A DNA stretch of 21,409 nt, taken from a virus. The translations under genes were made by a program, and so were the position numbers. The notes beneath the pieces were generated by a model. That model saw only the letters and a program-made list of their open reading frames with translations. It was not told where the DNA came from and made no database searches. The stretch covers positions 1 to 21,409 of the IMG/VR virus record IMGVR_UViG_3300027963_000386. One strand, 5' to 3'. Of the stretch, positions 5,737 through 13,456 are shown piece by piece (position 1 is the stretch's first letter; each line of letters begins with the position of its first letter).

Positions 5737-6513
5737 TTAAAGCATATTATTTTCAATAATTTTTACTATTTCTGATTTACCTATACTTCTTGGACCTGTG
5801 GTGTTATTGTGATCCCATTTATAATTCTTTAAAAATTCTTTAACTTCTAAACTTGACTTTATGAAATAATGAGATTGAGGGGATTTTTCATTTATTTCAT
5901 CATACACTGTGCCTGAATAAAAACCAACTCTTCTAAATGAATAATCTGGATTATTAGATTGCTTAACAAAACTTATTAAATCTGATTTTATTTTTAACTT
6001 ATTCTTTTCTCTAACTACATCTTTTCTTTCCCATATTTGGAATATAGAAGGAACTAAATAATCTTCATTAAGTAGCATATATGAATTATCATCCAAATCA
6101 ATCTCTTTGATTAAATGATAAAAATCTGGTATTCTATTTTTTAATGTTTCTTTTTTGAAAGATTTAGGTAAAATAAATGCAATTGTATCCACTTTTAATT
6201 CATCACATTTCTTAAAAAATTTAACTACCAATGATCCTTGATTGCCAAAGGGGGGATTACCAATTACTAAAACTTTGCCTTTTTTATCATATTCAAAATC
6301 AAACCAATCCATTTTAATAACCATATCATCCTCTGGGTCAATATCCAAGGCAATTAGATTTTTATGGTTTATATTTTTAGAAAATGAACCATTACCTGCA
6401 CTTGGTTCAATAACACAATCATAATTTGATAAATCTATTAAATTTATAAGTTCAATAGCAATATTATTTTTTGTATAAAATTTATCATTTTTGTGCTTTT
6501 TATTTTTTGCCAT
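5737..6513 (-). CDS. SAM-dependent DNA methyltransferase, likely N6-adenine (258 aa)
   Basis: This is a class I methyltransferase. Motif I is E-P-S-A-G-N-G-S-F (residues 36-44), the acidic strand end is A-L-D-I-D-P (55-60), and the catalytic motif IV is N-P-P-F-G (86-90). The NPPF form is typical of N6-adenine (or N4-cytosine) methylases. The N-terminus K-N-D-K-F-Y-T-K is the usual lead-in of such enzymes. The region after about residue 180 may act in target recognition. The gene begins 3 nt after the stop of a nuclease-like gene, so the two form one operon and plausibly a restriction-modification pair in which this enzyme protects the phage's DNA. The target site cannot be read from the sequence. 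Confidence 0.8.
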   Translation of the reverse strand: MAKNKKHKNDKFYTKNNIAIELINLIDLSNYDCVIEPSAGNGSFSKNINHKNLIALDIDPEDDMVIKMDWFDFEYDKKGKVLVIGNPPFGNQGSLVVKFFKKCDELKVDTIAFILPKSFKKETLKNRIPDFYHLIKEIDLDDNSYMLLNEDYLVPSIFQIWERKDVVREKNKLKIKSDLISFVKQSNNPDYSFRRVGFYSGTVYDEINEKSPQSHYFIKSSLEVKEFLKNYKWDHNNTTGPRSIGKSEIVKIIENNML

Positions 6514-6516
6514 ATA

Positions 6517-7050
6517 TTATAATTTAAAATTATTTTTAATAATTACATTTATGAAATTACTTTTAGTAATACCACATTGTATTCTTTTTTGTTTTTTATG
6601 ATCCCTTTTAAACCTTAAAGAGATTATAGATTTACCATACAACTCTTTATACTTTTTTCTAAAAAGTTTCCACATATTGTCATCAGAATGATTATTAGAT
6701 ATGCATTTCATTTCATCTAACATTTCTTGGATAATATTTTTATTACCAAAATAGTCATCCCAATTATCTTTTGTTATTAAAACCTTATAGTTTTCAACTA
6801 TATTAGTTTTTTTACCCTTCCAAAACCCAACATATAAAATAAAATTACTATCCACTTCTGTCTGCCTTCTAAAATCACCAAAATCAATACTAGAATTAAA
6901 TCCAATACATTTAATAGAAACAGGATATTTAACTCCATTATATATTTCATATGTATCCCATTTGTTGGTATAACTATTCTCTTTAGAGAGATTATTTTTC
7001 TCAATTAAATATTGTTCATACTCAAATCCATGTATTTGTCTTTCAGCCAT
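6517..7050 (-). CDS. Putative restriction-endonuclease-like protein
   Basis: The reading frame is open from an ATG at 7089 (190 aa), but a promoter -7 box covers codons 2-5. The ATG at 7050 (M-A-E-R-Q-I-H-G-F-E, 177 aa) is therefore the better start. Numbered from 7089, the nuclease-like core is G-F-E-Y-E-Q (21-26), K-W-D (43-45), P-V-S-I-K (56-60) and I-D-F-G-D-F-R-R-Q (68-76), followed by F-I-L-Y-V-G-F-W. D45 with S58-x-K60 resembles a PD-(D/E)XK centre in which Ser replaces the acidic residue, as known in the Cfr10I/NgoMIV group, where a later Glu compensates. A basic C-terminal segment (F-K-R-D-H-K-K-Q-K-R-I-Q-C) could contact DNA. Its stop lies 3 nt before a DNA methyltransferase gene. 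The family assignment comes from pattern and context only. Confidence 0.55.
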   Translation of the reverse strand: MAERQIHGFEYEQYLIEKNNLSKENSYTNKWDTYEIYNGVKYPVSIKCIGFNSSIDFGDFRRQTEVDSNFILYVGFWKGKKTNIVENYKVLITKDNWDDYFGNKNIIQEMLDEMKCISNNHSDDNMWKLFRKKYKELYGKSIISLRFKRDHKKQKRIQCGITKSNFINVIIKNNFKL

Positions 7051-7076
7051 TTTTAATTTATTTAAATAATCCTCCA

Positions 7077-7107
7077 CAAATATAATCATTTTATACTAAA
7101 AAAACAA
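7077..7107 (-). promoter_or_regulatory. Bacteroidetes-type promoter (TTG-N20-TATATTTG)
   Basis: On the minus strand, TTG (7105-7107) and TATATTTG (7077-7084) are separated by 20 bases, a full consensus match. The -33 part lies in the conserved element at 7098-7119. The -7 box covers the first codons after the ATG at 7089, so the mRNA should start downstream and use the ATG at 7050. Confidence 0.65.
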
Positions 7108-7119
7108 CCCAGCATATTT
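7098..7119 (-). repeat. Conserved upstream element, copy a
   Basis: On the minus strand it contains ATATGCTGGGTTGTTTTTTT. It is identical to the copy at 5700-5721 and similar to 4902-4923. All three stand upstream of minus-strand genes. Confidence 0.75.
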
Positions 7120-7148
7120 TATTTTATATTTGACCCATATTTAAAACG

Positions 7149-7178
7149 AAAAAAGGGTTGCAAAAACTTGCAACCCTT
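7149..7178 (-). terminator. Intrinsic terminator of the capsid gene
   Basis: An 11-bp perfect stem (7168-7178 with 7153-7163; AAGGGTTGCAA/TTGCAACCCTT) with a 4-nt loop continues into TTTTTT on the minus strand. It lies 25 nt after the capsid stop. Confidence 0.9.
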
Positions 7179-7202
7179 CCTATTATATCAATATAAAATT
7201 GA

Positions 7203-8993
7203 TTATCTCAACTCTTGTAAGTCAAATGTTCTAACACCATCAACTGTAATTCTACCGTAGAAACGGTTGTTTACTAGTTTTTTAGCGTATCTTGTCATTA
7301 TACCTTTAATTGGTGTAAAGTTGAATGGATTATACATTGTTGGTGTTAATTGTAATGGTACATATGGTGCATAGATATAACCAGTATCTAATAATGATGT
7401 TCCTTTGTGTCCCATTAACACTTGGTTTGCTGGGAAGTAAGGATCACGATACACTTGGTAACGACCTGCTAATGTTCCAACTCTTTCAATACCCATATTG
7501 TATTGGTCTTGCTCTGGTGAAGCATTTGATACGTGGAAGTATTCCAAATCATCAAAAATTGCACTAACCTCAGAAGAAACAACAATCCAGTTTGCACCAC
7601 CTCTCAAAGTTGCTTTGTGAATTTGTGCAGATACTTGATTGATTGATGTGATTAATGTTTGATTCCAGTCTTTTTGAGTGTAAGGGATAGCTTGTGAGCC
7701 CAATCTCTTCCAACCATTATAATCCCAACGTAAATTCCAAGCAGCACCTTTTCTAAGGTCTCTTAAAATTTCTCTATCAATCTCAGCTGCAATTTGCTCT
7801 GATAATAAAGCAGTTAATTCTGCTTCAGCATCAATGTTATGGAATGCAGCAACATCTTGTGCCATTTCTGGTGACCATTGTGCTCTTAACTTTCTTTCTG
7901 TAACAGAAACTGTAACTGATTGTAAATCAAAAGAAACCTCACCAATTTTATCTTCAAATTCTAAATTTTTGTAAATTCTATAAGTTGCAGTAAATGCACC
8001 AGTAGTTGACCCAGTACTTGTTGTTGTATATCCTGTATAACCATCTAGTGAATCAGCACCAACTGTTGCTGGCTTTTGTAAATCAACTTCAAGATATATT
8101 ACACCTTCTGGTGTTGATAAATCATTGTAGTTTCCACCACCAGTTCTATCATTAGGGAATGTTGATGTTCTATCACTACCATAATCAACAATACCTTTTC
8201 CGTATTTCTGTGTAACAACTCTAAATAATAATGGATTAGTAAGTCCATAAGCTGCTGCTGTTATACCAGAGAATATACCATTTGTTGTTGCACTAATTGA
8301 TAATCCAGCTAAGAAACTTTCATTATCCATTGGATGTCCATCAGGTCCAATAAGTTTGCCCTCACCATCACTTAAAAATCCTGTTAATGCTACTATTACT
8401 TTTCTATAGTTACCTATAGGTAAAATTGTACTAACTAAACCAGTACCACTCCAAGTAACAGTAGTTGCAGTTGTAGTAACAGCACTAAATTGACCTTTTG
8501 AATAATCATAAAGACCTTCTGGGTTCAAACTTGGCTCATTACCTTCATAAAATCTATCATATAGATTTCTACTACCATCATGATATCCATCAAGAGGGTT
8601 TGTAGATGCATTACCTGGTGCACCATATGGCTGATAATGATTATTATTAGCAGCATATGATTGAATTTGTGGTACAAAGAAGAACAATTTACCAATTGGT
8701 AAGTTCATTGCTTGTACAGAAACAATATCATTTGCCAATAATTTAGAGAATACTCTCCTTACAATTGGGAAAACAACTGTTTCAAATGCACCAGTATCAG
8801 CCGTACTAGCTGCTTCATTTATAAGATATGATGCTTGGTTTTCATATAACTGCGCAACATTCTCTTTTAGGTGGCCTTTAAGACCTTCAAGGAATCCTAA
8901 TTTATTCCATTTGTTAATAGTATCTTCTTTGATAACTTTTAGGTGTTTCAACCCAATATTACCAACAAGACCTGATTCTAATAATGCTCCCAT
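7203..8993 (-). CDS. gp23: Major capsid protein, T4 gp23-type (596 aa)
   Basis: This is the shell-forming HK97-fold protein of T4-like heads. The segment E-R-K-L-R-A-Q-W-S-P-E-M-A-Q-D (about 367-381), then D-A-E-A-E-L-T-A-L-L-S and A-E-I-D-R-E, aligns by eye with T4 gp23 S-R-Q-L-K-A-A-Y-S-I-E-L-A-Q-D and E-I-N-R-E. Y-R-V-Y or Y-Q-V-Y, G-Y-I-Y-A-P-Y-V-P-L and T-R-Y near the C-terminus also match. The N-terminal region (1-60) is helical and ends L-I-N-E|A-A, which fits the (L/I)-x-E cleavage rule of gp21-type proteases, so the mature chain would start at Ala61. At 596 aa it is longer than T4 gp23 (521); the extra length lies in the Gly/Thr/Ser-rich middle (about 120-345). It follows the scaffold gene by 25 nt and has a strong terminator. 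Confidence 0.95.
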   Translation of the reverse strand: MGALLESGLVGNIGLKHLKVIKEDTINKWNKLGFLEGLKGHLKENVAQLYENQASYLINEAASTADTGAFETVVFPIVRRVFSKLLANDIVSVQAMNLPIGKLFFFVPQIQSYAANNNHYQPYGAPGNASTNPLDGYHDGSRNLYDRFYEGNEPSLNPEGLYDYSKGQFSAVTTTATTVTWSGTGLVSTILPIGNYRKVIVALTGFLSDGEGKLIGPDGHPMDNESFLAGLSISATTNGIFSGITAAAYGLTNPLLFRVVTQKYGKGIVDYGSDRTSTFPNDRTGGGNYNDLSTPEGVIYLEVDLQKPATVGADSLDGYTGYTTTSTGSTTGAFTATYRIYKNLEFEDKIGEVSFDLQSVTVSVTERKLRAQWSPEMAQDVAAFHNIDAEAELTALLSEQIAAEIDREILRDLRKGAAWNLRWDYNGWKRLGSQAIPYTQKDWNQTLITSINQVSAQIHKATLRGGANWIVVSSEVSAIFDDLEYFHVSNASPEQDQYNMGIERVGTLAGRYQVYRDPYFPANQVLMGHKGTSLLDTGYIYAPYVPLQLTPTMYNPFNFTPIKGIMTRYAKKLVNNRFYGRITVDGVRTFDLQELR

Positions 8994-9018
8994 TTTTTTT
9001 ATTTGTTTTTTTTATTTA

Positions 9019-10626
9019 TTAACTTAATTTACCCATTAAATCTTTCATCCTCAAAAACTGTGGATTTTCATAAGTTTTGGATTCAATTAAGTTAGCAGAT
9101 GAACCTGTTGATGCAACATTTGAAATCTTACGATTAACAGATTCATTTAAAGACGTATTTGAGTCTTTTGACAATTCATTATTGATAATACTATATAAGT
9201 TTTTTGATTCTTGTAATGATTGAATGTTGTCAAAACGTCTTAAAATGTTTATTTTTTCTTTTTTTGTTGTTGAGTGTTCAGTGAACAATCTTGTTGCATA
9301 TGCCAAATTGGCATTGAAAACTGCAACATCATTTAGTTTCTCTCTAAAGATATTTAGTGATTTTTTATAATCACTATTTCTTTGTTTTAACTCTAAAACT
9401 TGGTCTTCTAAAGACTCTAAATTCAAATTTCTATTTGGTGTAATGCCTTTTCTAAGACCCCTACCAGCTTTGCTTCCCATACCATAAGTTCTTGATGCTT
9501 CTTTGGTTTCTTGTTTTTTACCAGGAGTTACTTTTTTCATCTTGCCATCAATATTTGCAGCAGACTTATCATAGTCAAACTTGGCTTTTCCTGTCCCTAT
9601 TTTTTTAGGACCCTCTTTCATTTTTTCATTAAAACCATTTTTAGCCATCTTATACTTAAATTTGGAAGCCTTTTTAGCTTCACCTAAATAGTCATATTTT
9701 TCAGATGTTTCACTTTTACTTGCTAAACATCCATTAGTTTCTAAAACTTTCATTATTTTTCCAGCCTCTGTAATTCCGTGTTCTTCTATGAAATCACTAA
9801 CTGAAAAATTATCACAATCAACTTCAATGTTGTTTAAATCACTTTCCATACCCATATCATCTTCCATATCAAATTCATCTTCATCTTCCATTTGTTCATC
9901 TATTTCAATTTCATAAATAATGTCAGAATTTTTAGTTTTAGTTTTTTCAAAAATTTTATCAATGGTTGATTGAGTGTCATCTTCATACATTTCACCCATT
10001 TCATCATCATCTTCCATATCCATTTCATCCTCATCTTCCATATCCATTTCATCATCATATTCATAATCCATTTCCATTTCATCCTCATCTTCCATATCCA
10101 TTTCATCATCATATTCATAATCCATTTCCATTTCATCCTCATCTTCCATGTCCTCATCACCAAATTCACTTATTTGCTCACCTAGTCTTATTAAATATTC
10201 ATCACCATCATCAGTTAATGAAATATCACTACCATCTTTTGATATAATTATACCATCTTCATCATCCATTGCTTTAAATACTTTTAAAAGTTCACTTTGT
10301 GAAGCCCCCCTCATGTCAATGACATCATCTTCCATATCCATTTCATCTTCCATATCCATATCATCCTCCATATCCATTTCATCCTCCATATCCATTTCAT
10401 CTTCCATATCCATTTCATCCTCCATATCAGATTCACTATCATCCATATCTAAATCAGTTTCATCATCTTCAATATCTGCTTGCTCATTTAAAGATTCTTT
10501 AACTAATTCTTCGATTTCTTCCTTCATTGTTGAAGCAAGTATTCCTTTTGCGTTTTCTGCAAGCACATCTTCAATTTGTTTCATTTGAATTAGTGCTTCT
10601 TCTACTAAGTTTTTTTCAGATTGCAT
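9019..10626 (-). CDS. gp22: Prohead core/scaffold protein, gp22-like, with acidic repeats (535 aa)
   Basis: Position between protease and capsid genes, and composition, identify this as the internal scaffold that guides prohead assembly and is later degraded. The N-terminal helices (1-50) contain L-N-E sites. Two Asp/Glu/Met tracts follow (about 56-101 and 158-215), then a third short tract (245-262). A Lys/Gly-rich linker (316-395) precedes a coiled-coil-like C-terminus (403-485: S-L-E-D-Q-V-L-E-L-K-Q-R-N and I-F-R-E-K-L-N-D-V-A-V-F-N). L-x-E sites such as L-I-E|S (513-516) fit proteolytic processing. It is about twice the length of T4 gp22 (269 aa), the excess being mostly acidic tracts, as if merged with a gp67-like acidic core protein; that is a guess. 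It has its own TATTTATA box. Confidence 0.85.
   Translation of the reverse strand: MQSEKNLVEEALIQMKQIEDVLAENAKGILASTMKEEIEELVKESLNEQADIEDDETDLDMDDSESDMEDEMDMEDEMDMEDEMDMEDDMDMEDEMDMEDDVIDMRGASQSELLKVFKAMDDEDGIIISKDGSDISLTDDGDEYLIRLGEQISEFGDEDMEDEDEMEMDYEYDDEMDMEDEDEMEMDYEYDDEMDMEDEDEMDMEDDDEMGEMYEDDTQSTIDKIFEKTKTKNSDIIYEIEIDEQMEDEDEFDMEDDMGMESDLNNIEVDCDNFSVSDFIEEHGITEAGKIMKVLETNGCLASKSETSEKYDYLGEAKKASKFKYKMAKNGFNEKMKEGPKKIGTGKAKFDYDKSAANIDGKMKKVTPGKKQETKEASRTYGMGSKAGRGLRKGITPNRNLNLESLEDQVLELKQRNSDYKKSLNIFREKLNDVAVFNANLAYATRLFTEHSTTKKEKINILRRFDNIQSLQESKNLYSIINNELSKDSNTSLNESVNRKISNVASTGSSANLIESKTYENPQFLRMKDLMGKLS
10003..10152 (-). repeat. 54-bp tandem repeat in the scaffold gene
   Basis: It encodes an 18-residue unit (MEDEDEMEMDYEYDDEMD) present twice, identical at DNA level, followed by a partial third unit ending near residue 208. 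The period is a multiple of three, so the frame is kept. Confidence 0.9.
10324..10425 (-). repeat. 18-bp tandem repeat in the scaffold gene
   Basis: It encodes about five to six copies of D-M-E-D-E-M (residues about 68-101). The unit is close to CATCTTCCATATCCATTT on the plus strand, with only small T/C variation between copies. Confidence 0.9.
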
Positions 10627-10646
10627 AATTTTTTATTTATTTTTAT

Positions 10647-10654
10647 TATAAATA
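10647..10654 (-). promoter_or_regulatory. TATTTATA box before the scaffold gene
   Basis: On the minus strand, TATTTATA followed by ATAAAA lies 20 nt before the ATG and downstream of the terminator at 10706-10736. This suggests that scaffold and capsid are transcribed from here. Confidence 0.5.
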
Positions 10655-10705
10655 TACAGAAAAGCAAAAAAGTTACTGATTATCACTATTTTTTTATAAA
10701 ATAAA

Positions 10706-10736
10706 AAACCCCTAACATTATTTATGATAGGGGTTT
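10706..10736 (-). terminator. Intrinsic terminator after the DUF4494-like gene
   Basis: On the minus strand, AAACCCCTA (10728-10736) pairs with TAGGGGTTT (10706-10714) over 9 bp and is followed by TTTTTATTTTAT. It lies 20 nt after the stop at 10757. Confidence 0.85.
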
Positions 10737-10756
10737 AAGAGAAAAACAATTAGTTT

Positions 10757-10966
10757 TTATTGGAAAACTTCATCAATTTTTGATTCTGACACAGCAGTTA
10801 TTCTCCATTCTTGTGTGAAATTTTTATACTTTTCAGTAACTTTTGCCTCCACATCTGTTACAGAATAACCTTTAACTAATTTCTCTTCTCTTACTTTTTT
10901 CATTTTACCAGTATTCTCATCAGGTAGAGAAAAAGTTAATCTGGCAACAAAGAATTTTTCATCCAT
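10757..10966 (-). CDS. DUF4494-like small protein (69 aa)
   Basis: This is a short beta-rich protein: F-F-V-A-R-L-T-F, then K-M-K-K-V-R-E-E-K-L-V-K-G-Y-S-V-T-D-V-E-A-K-V, then W-R-I-T-A-V-S-E-S-K-I-D-E-V-F. The order of a first strand, a K-K-V-x-E strand, a V/S-x-T-D/E-A-E helix and a final I-x-x-x-K-x-x-E-(V/L)-F matches my memory of DUF4494, a small family common in Bacteroidetes. Function is unknown. Its presence supports a Bacteroidetes host. A near-copy of the box (minus strand TATTTACA, 10990-10997) lies 23 nt upstream. Confidence 0.65.
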   Translation of the reverse strand: MDEKFFVARLTFSLPDENTGKMKKVREEKLVKGYSVTDVEAKVTEKYKNFTQEWRITAVSESKIDEVFQ

Positions 10967-11041
10967 AGGTATTGTTTTTTATTTGTTTCTGTAAATATAG
11001 TTATTTTTTTTGTAAAAATAATGAAAAATAATTAATTTTTT

Positions 11042-11632
11042 CTAATTTCTAATTATTGGATCATTTATAAATCCAGGCTTAACCATTCTTCTTAATTCAT
11101 CATCTGAATATTTTTCTAATGGTGTTCCAGCAATTTCCAAACCACCTTTAACTATCAAACCTTTTGGTAATGTTTCTATTTTTGTAAAGGTTAAACCTAA
11201 CTCTCCCCCAATTTTAACTCCTTTTGGTAATGATTTTATTTGGCTATTAAATAAGTTTAAATCCCCATCAACAACCAATCCTTCACCAATGGAAACTATT
11301 TTTTTTGCATATAATTGTATGTTTTTGCCAACATATAATCCTTTTGGTAATGAGTTTATTGCTTCACAAAAAATTATGTTTAAATCACCTCCAACTTGCA
11401 AATCATCTGGTAATGAGGCTATTTTTGAAGCAGTTAACATCAAATCACCCTCAACTTTTAAACCCTTTGGTAAGGAGGTTATTGGTGAATGTTCTAAATG
11501 TAAATCACCTTTAAAAGTCAAATCTTCTTCAGTCAATGGCATATCATTTTTCAATTTCCAAAATAATGGTATATTTTGTTTACCGTTTTCTTTAATAAAT
11601 TCAAATATTCTTTTTAATGTTTCTTTTTCCAT
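11042..11632 (-). CDS. LRR-family paralogue 8, head cluster (196 aa)
   Basis: This is the last of the three minus-strand LRR genes, with six LPxGL-like repeats (SLPKGL, SLPDDL, SLPKGL, SIGEGL, SLPKGV, TLPKGL). SIGEGL is a degenerate unit lacking the Pro. The caps are the family type: MEKETLKRIFEFIKENG...PLFWKLKND and TPLEKYSDDELRRMVKPGFI. It begins one base after the stop of paralogue 7. With the same caps as the distant plus-strand array, it shows that the family expanded at two separate places in the genome. Confidence 0.85.
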   Translation of the reverse strand: MEKETLKRIFEFIKENGKQNIPLFWKLKNDMPLTEEDLTFKGDLHLEHSPITSLPKGLKVEGDLMLTASKIASLPDDLQVGGDLNIIFCEAINSLPKGLYVGKNIQLYAKKIVSIGEGLVVDGDLNLFNSQIKSLPKGVKIGGELGLTFTKIETLPKGLIVKGGLEIAGTPLEKYSDDELRRMVKPGFINDPIIRN

Positions 11633-11633
11633 T

Positions 11634-12035
11634 TTAATATATGTTACCTATATAGCCATCTGGTTTTACCATGTTTAATATTTTCTCATCTGACATTCTT
11701 CCTAATGGTGTGCCACCAAGCCATATATTACCCCGAACTTTTAAATCTTTTGGTAGTGATTTTAAATTTTCACAATCTTGTAACTGCAAATCACCACCAA
11801 CTCTTAAACCTTTTGGTAATTTTTTTATTGGTGTGGCATTTAACAATAAATTACGTTTAACATATAACCCTGCTGGCAATTGTTCTATGTCTTCCCCTTG
11901 TAAATCCAAATCACCTTTGACATATAATTGTTCTTTAGTAAAGGGGATTTTATTCATCATTTTCCATTTTATGGAGAACTTTTTTTCACTTCCTTCAAGG
12001 AAATTAAATATGTTTTTTAATGTGTTTGCTTCCAT
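11634..12035 (-). CDS. LRR-family paralogue 7, head cluster (133 aa)
   Basis: This is a short, more divergent member with three repeats (QLPAGL, KLPKGL, SLPKDL). The N-cap is MEANTLKNIFNFLEGSEKKF...KWKMMNKIPFTKEQL. The C-cap has changed to RMSDEKILNMVKPDGYIGNIY, with an inserted Asp in the usual KPGF. Its start lies inside the upstream paralogue (19-nt overlap), so translation is probably coupled. Confidence 0.83.
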   Translation of the reverse strand: MEANTLKNIFNFLEGSEKKFSIKWKMMNKIPFTKEQLYVKGDLDLQGEDIEQLPAGLYVKRNLLLNATPIKKLPKGLRVGGDLQLQDCENLKSLPKDLKVRGNIWLGGTPLGRMSDEKILNMVKPDGYIGNIY

Positions 12036-12739
12036 TTTCTACCTATTTGACCTTTTATAAAACCAGGTTTAACCATTTTTCTCAAATCATCATCTGAAAG
12101 TTTTGCTAATGGTGTTCCAGCAATTTCCAAACGACCCCCAACTTCCAATCCTTCTGGTAATGATTTTATCTTATTATTTATTAAAACTAAATCCCCACCA
12201 ACTTTTAATCCTTTTGGTAGTGAGGTTATGTTTGTATATGATAAATTCAAGACACTACTTATTGTTAAACTTGAATTAAGTATTAATTTGTTGATAGTTA
12301 CAATCCCTTCAGTTATTACACCTTTTGGTATTTCATCTATATTAAATATATGACTATTTATTGCATAGATAACTCCACCAACTTCCAATCCTTTTGGTAG
12401 TATTCCTATACTTGTATAAGATATAACCAGAGAACCACCAACTTTTAATCTTTTTGGTAATTTACTTACACTTGTATCAGAAATACTTAGCCAGCCACCA
12501 ACTTCTAATCCTTCTGGTAATGATCTTAGCCTTGAACTAGCTAAATTCAAATTACCCCCAACTTTTAGCCCTTTTGGTAATGAGGTTATATTTGAAAGAC
12601 CTAACCCCAAATCACCTCTTACATTCAAATCATCTTCTGTAAATGGCTCCTTAATTGCAATTTTGTAAGCAAAAGGCATTCTTATATTTTCTTTTTTCTC
12701 AATAAAATCAAATATTCTTTTTAATGTTTCTTTTTCCAT
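12017..12739 (-). CDS. LRR-family paralogue 6, head cluster (240 aa)
   Basis: This is the longest LRR protein in the window, with seven LPxGL-like repeats (SLPKGL, SLPEGL, KLPKRL, ILPKGL, EIPKGV, SLPKGL, SLPEGL). An irregular middle section (about residues 125-165, N-S-H-I-F-N-I-D-E-I-P-K-G-V) may be a decayed or inserted unit. The caps are MEKETLKRIFDFIEKKE...PFAYKIAI and TPLAKLSDDDLRKMVKPGFI, with an extra basic tail (R-K-W-K-Q-T-H). Its ATG follows the prohead protease stop by one base, so it should be made in the same late transcript. No signal peptide is visible. A virion or prohead role is possible but unproven. Confidence 0.85.
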   Translation of the reverse strand: MEKETLKRIFDFIEKKENIRMPFAYKIAIKEPFTEDDLNVRGDLGLGLSNITSLPKGLKVGGNLNLASSRLRSLPEGLEVGGWLSISDTSVSKLPKRLKVGGSLVISYTSIGILPKGLEVGGVIYAINSHIFNIDEIPKGVITEGIVTINKLILNSSLTISSVLNLSYTNITSLPKGLKVGGDLVLINNKIKSLPEGLEVGGRLEIAGTPLAKLSDDDLRKMVKPGFIKGQIGRKWKQTH

Positions 12740-12740
12740 T

Positions 12741-13442
12741 TTATTTTAAATAACTATCAAGTTTATTCATTAATTTTAATATATTATTTGATGGGTCAAT
12801 TTTCTTTTCTTCTTCCAATTTCTCATCATACTTATGCCTATCTTCCTTATTTGAGAATAGGTATGCCCCAGGCGTTGATGGTGATGAAACCAAATCAAAA
12901 CAAATCAATTCAAAATCATCTTGAACCTCATTTTTCTCTCCAACTTTTTTAAGCGATCCAACCCCCCTAGAACTAATTCCTAGGCTCACTCCTTGCCTCA
13001 TTAGGTTTGCCGCAATATCTCCTTTGGTTGAAACTATGCCCCTCTCATGGAAGCCAGGTGAGGTTAATAGCAATAATTTACCCATTAGTATATTGCTGTC
13101 CCACCAAATATCTGTTATTAAGTGAGCAACTCTATCTAAATCAATTAAGGATGATTCTGGGTGGTTTAATTCTGATGTTGATAAACCTTTTTCAATAATC
13201 TTTTTATATCTTTCTGCTTCCCTTTTTAATATCTTTTCAGGGTATGTTCTACCATTTCTATTTGGTACATCATGTTTTTGCAATACAGCATAAAATTCAA
13301 AAGGTTTGCTATAATCTAATTTCCTATTTTCTTTTATTAAATCAAGGTTCAAATCATCTTTTGGATTAATCCACCCAGCATCCATCTCAATTAGAATACC
13401 ATGCCCTATTTCATTTGCTTCAAGAAGTCTTAATTCTTTCAT
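12741..13442 (-). CDS. gp21: Prohead maturation protease, T4 gp21-type (233 aa)
   Basis: This serine protease would cleave scaffold and capsid proteins during head maturation. Diagnostic pieces are N-R-N-G-R-T-Y-P (61-68), E-L-N-H-P-E (91-96) with the likely catalytic His94, and G-I-S-S-R-G (155-160) with the likely catalytic Ser157 or Ser158. F-D-L-V-S-S-P-S-T-P-G-A (182-193) follows. These match the herpesvirus-assemblin-like fold of phage prohead proteases. Length agrees with T4 gp21 (212 aa). It lies between portal and scaffold genes as in T4, but three LRR genes and a DUF4494-like gene separate it from the scaffold. A TATTTATA box lies 14 nt upstream. Confidence 0.93.
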   Translation of the reverse strand: MKELRLLEANEIGHGILIEMDAGWINPKDDLNLDLIKENRKLDYSKPFEFYAVLQKHDVPNRNGRTYPEKILKREAERYKKIIEKGLSTSELNHPESSLIDLDRVAHLITDIWWDSNILMGKLLLLTSPGFHERGIVSTKGDIAANLMRQGVSLGISSRGVGSLKKVGEKNEVQDDFELICFDLVSSPSTPGAYLFSNKEDRHKYDEKLEEEKKIDPSNNILKLMNKLDSYLK

Positions 13443-13456
13443 ATTGTATTTTAATA

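Noticed and set aside
10148-10588. Long plus-strand frame rich in Ser/Ile opposite the scaffold gene, and His/Phe-rich frames near 9966-10247
   Set aside because: These are mirror images of the acidic Met/Asp repeats of the scaffold gene. They have no start context or plausible protein composition.
10446-13142. TATCTAAATC at 10446-10455 and 13133-13142 as possible targets of the small RNA loop
   Set aside because: The genes there are on the minus strand, so their mRNAs carry the same sense (GATTTAGATA, Asp-Leu-Asp coding) and cannot pair with the loop.
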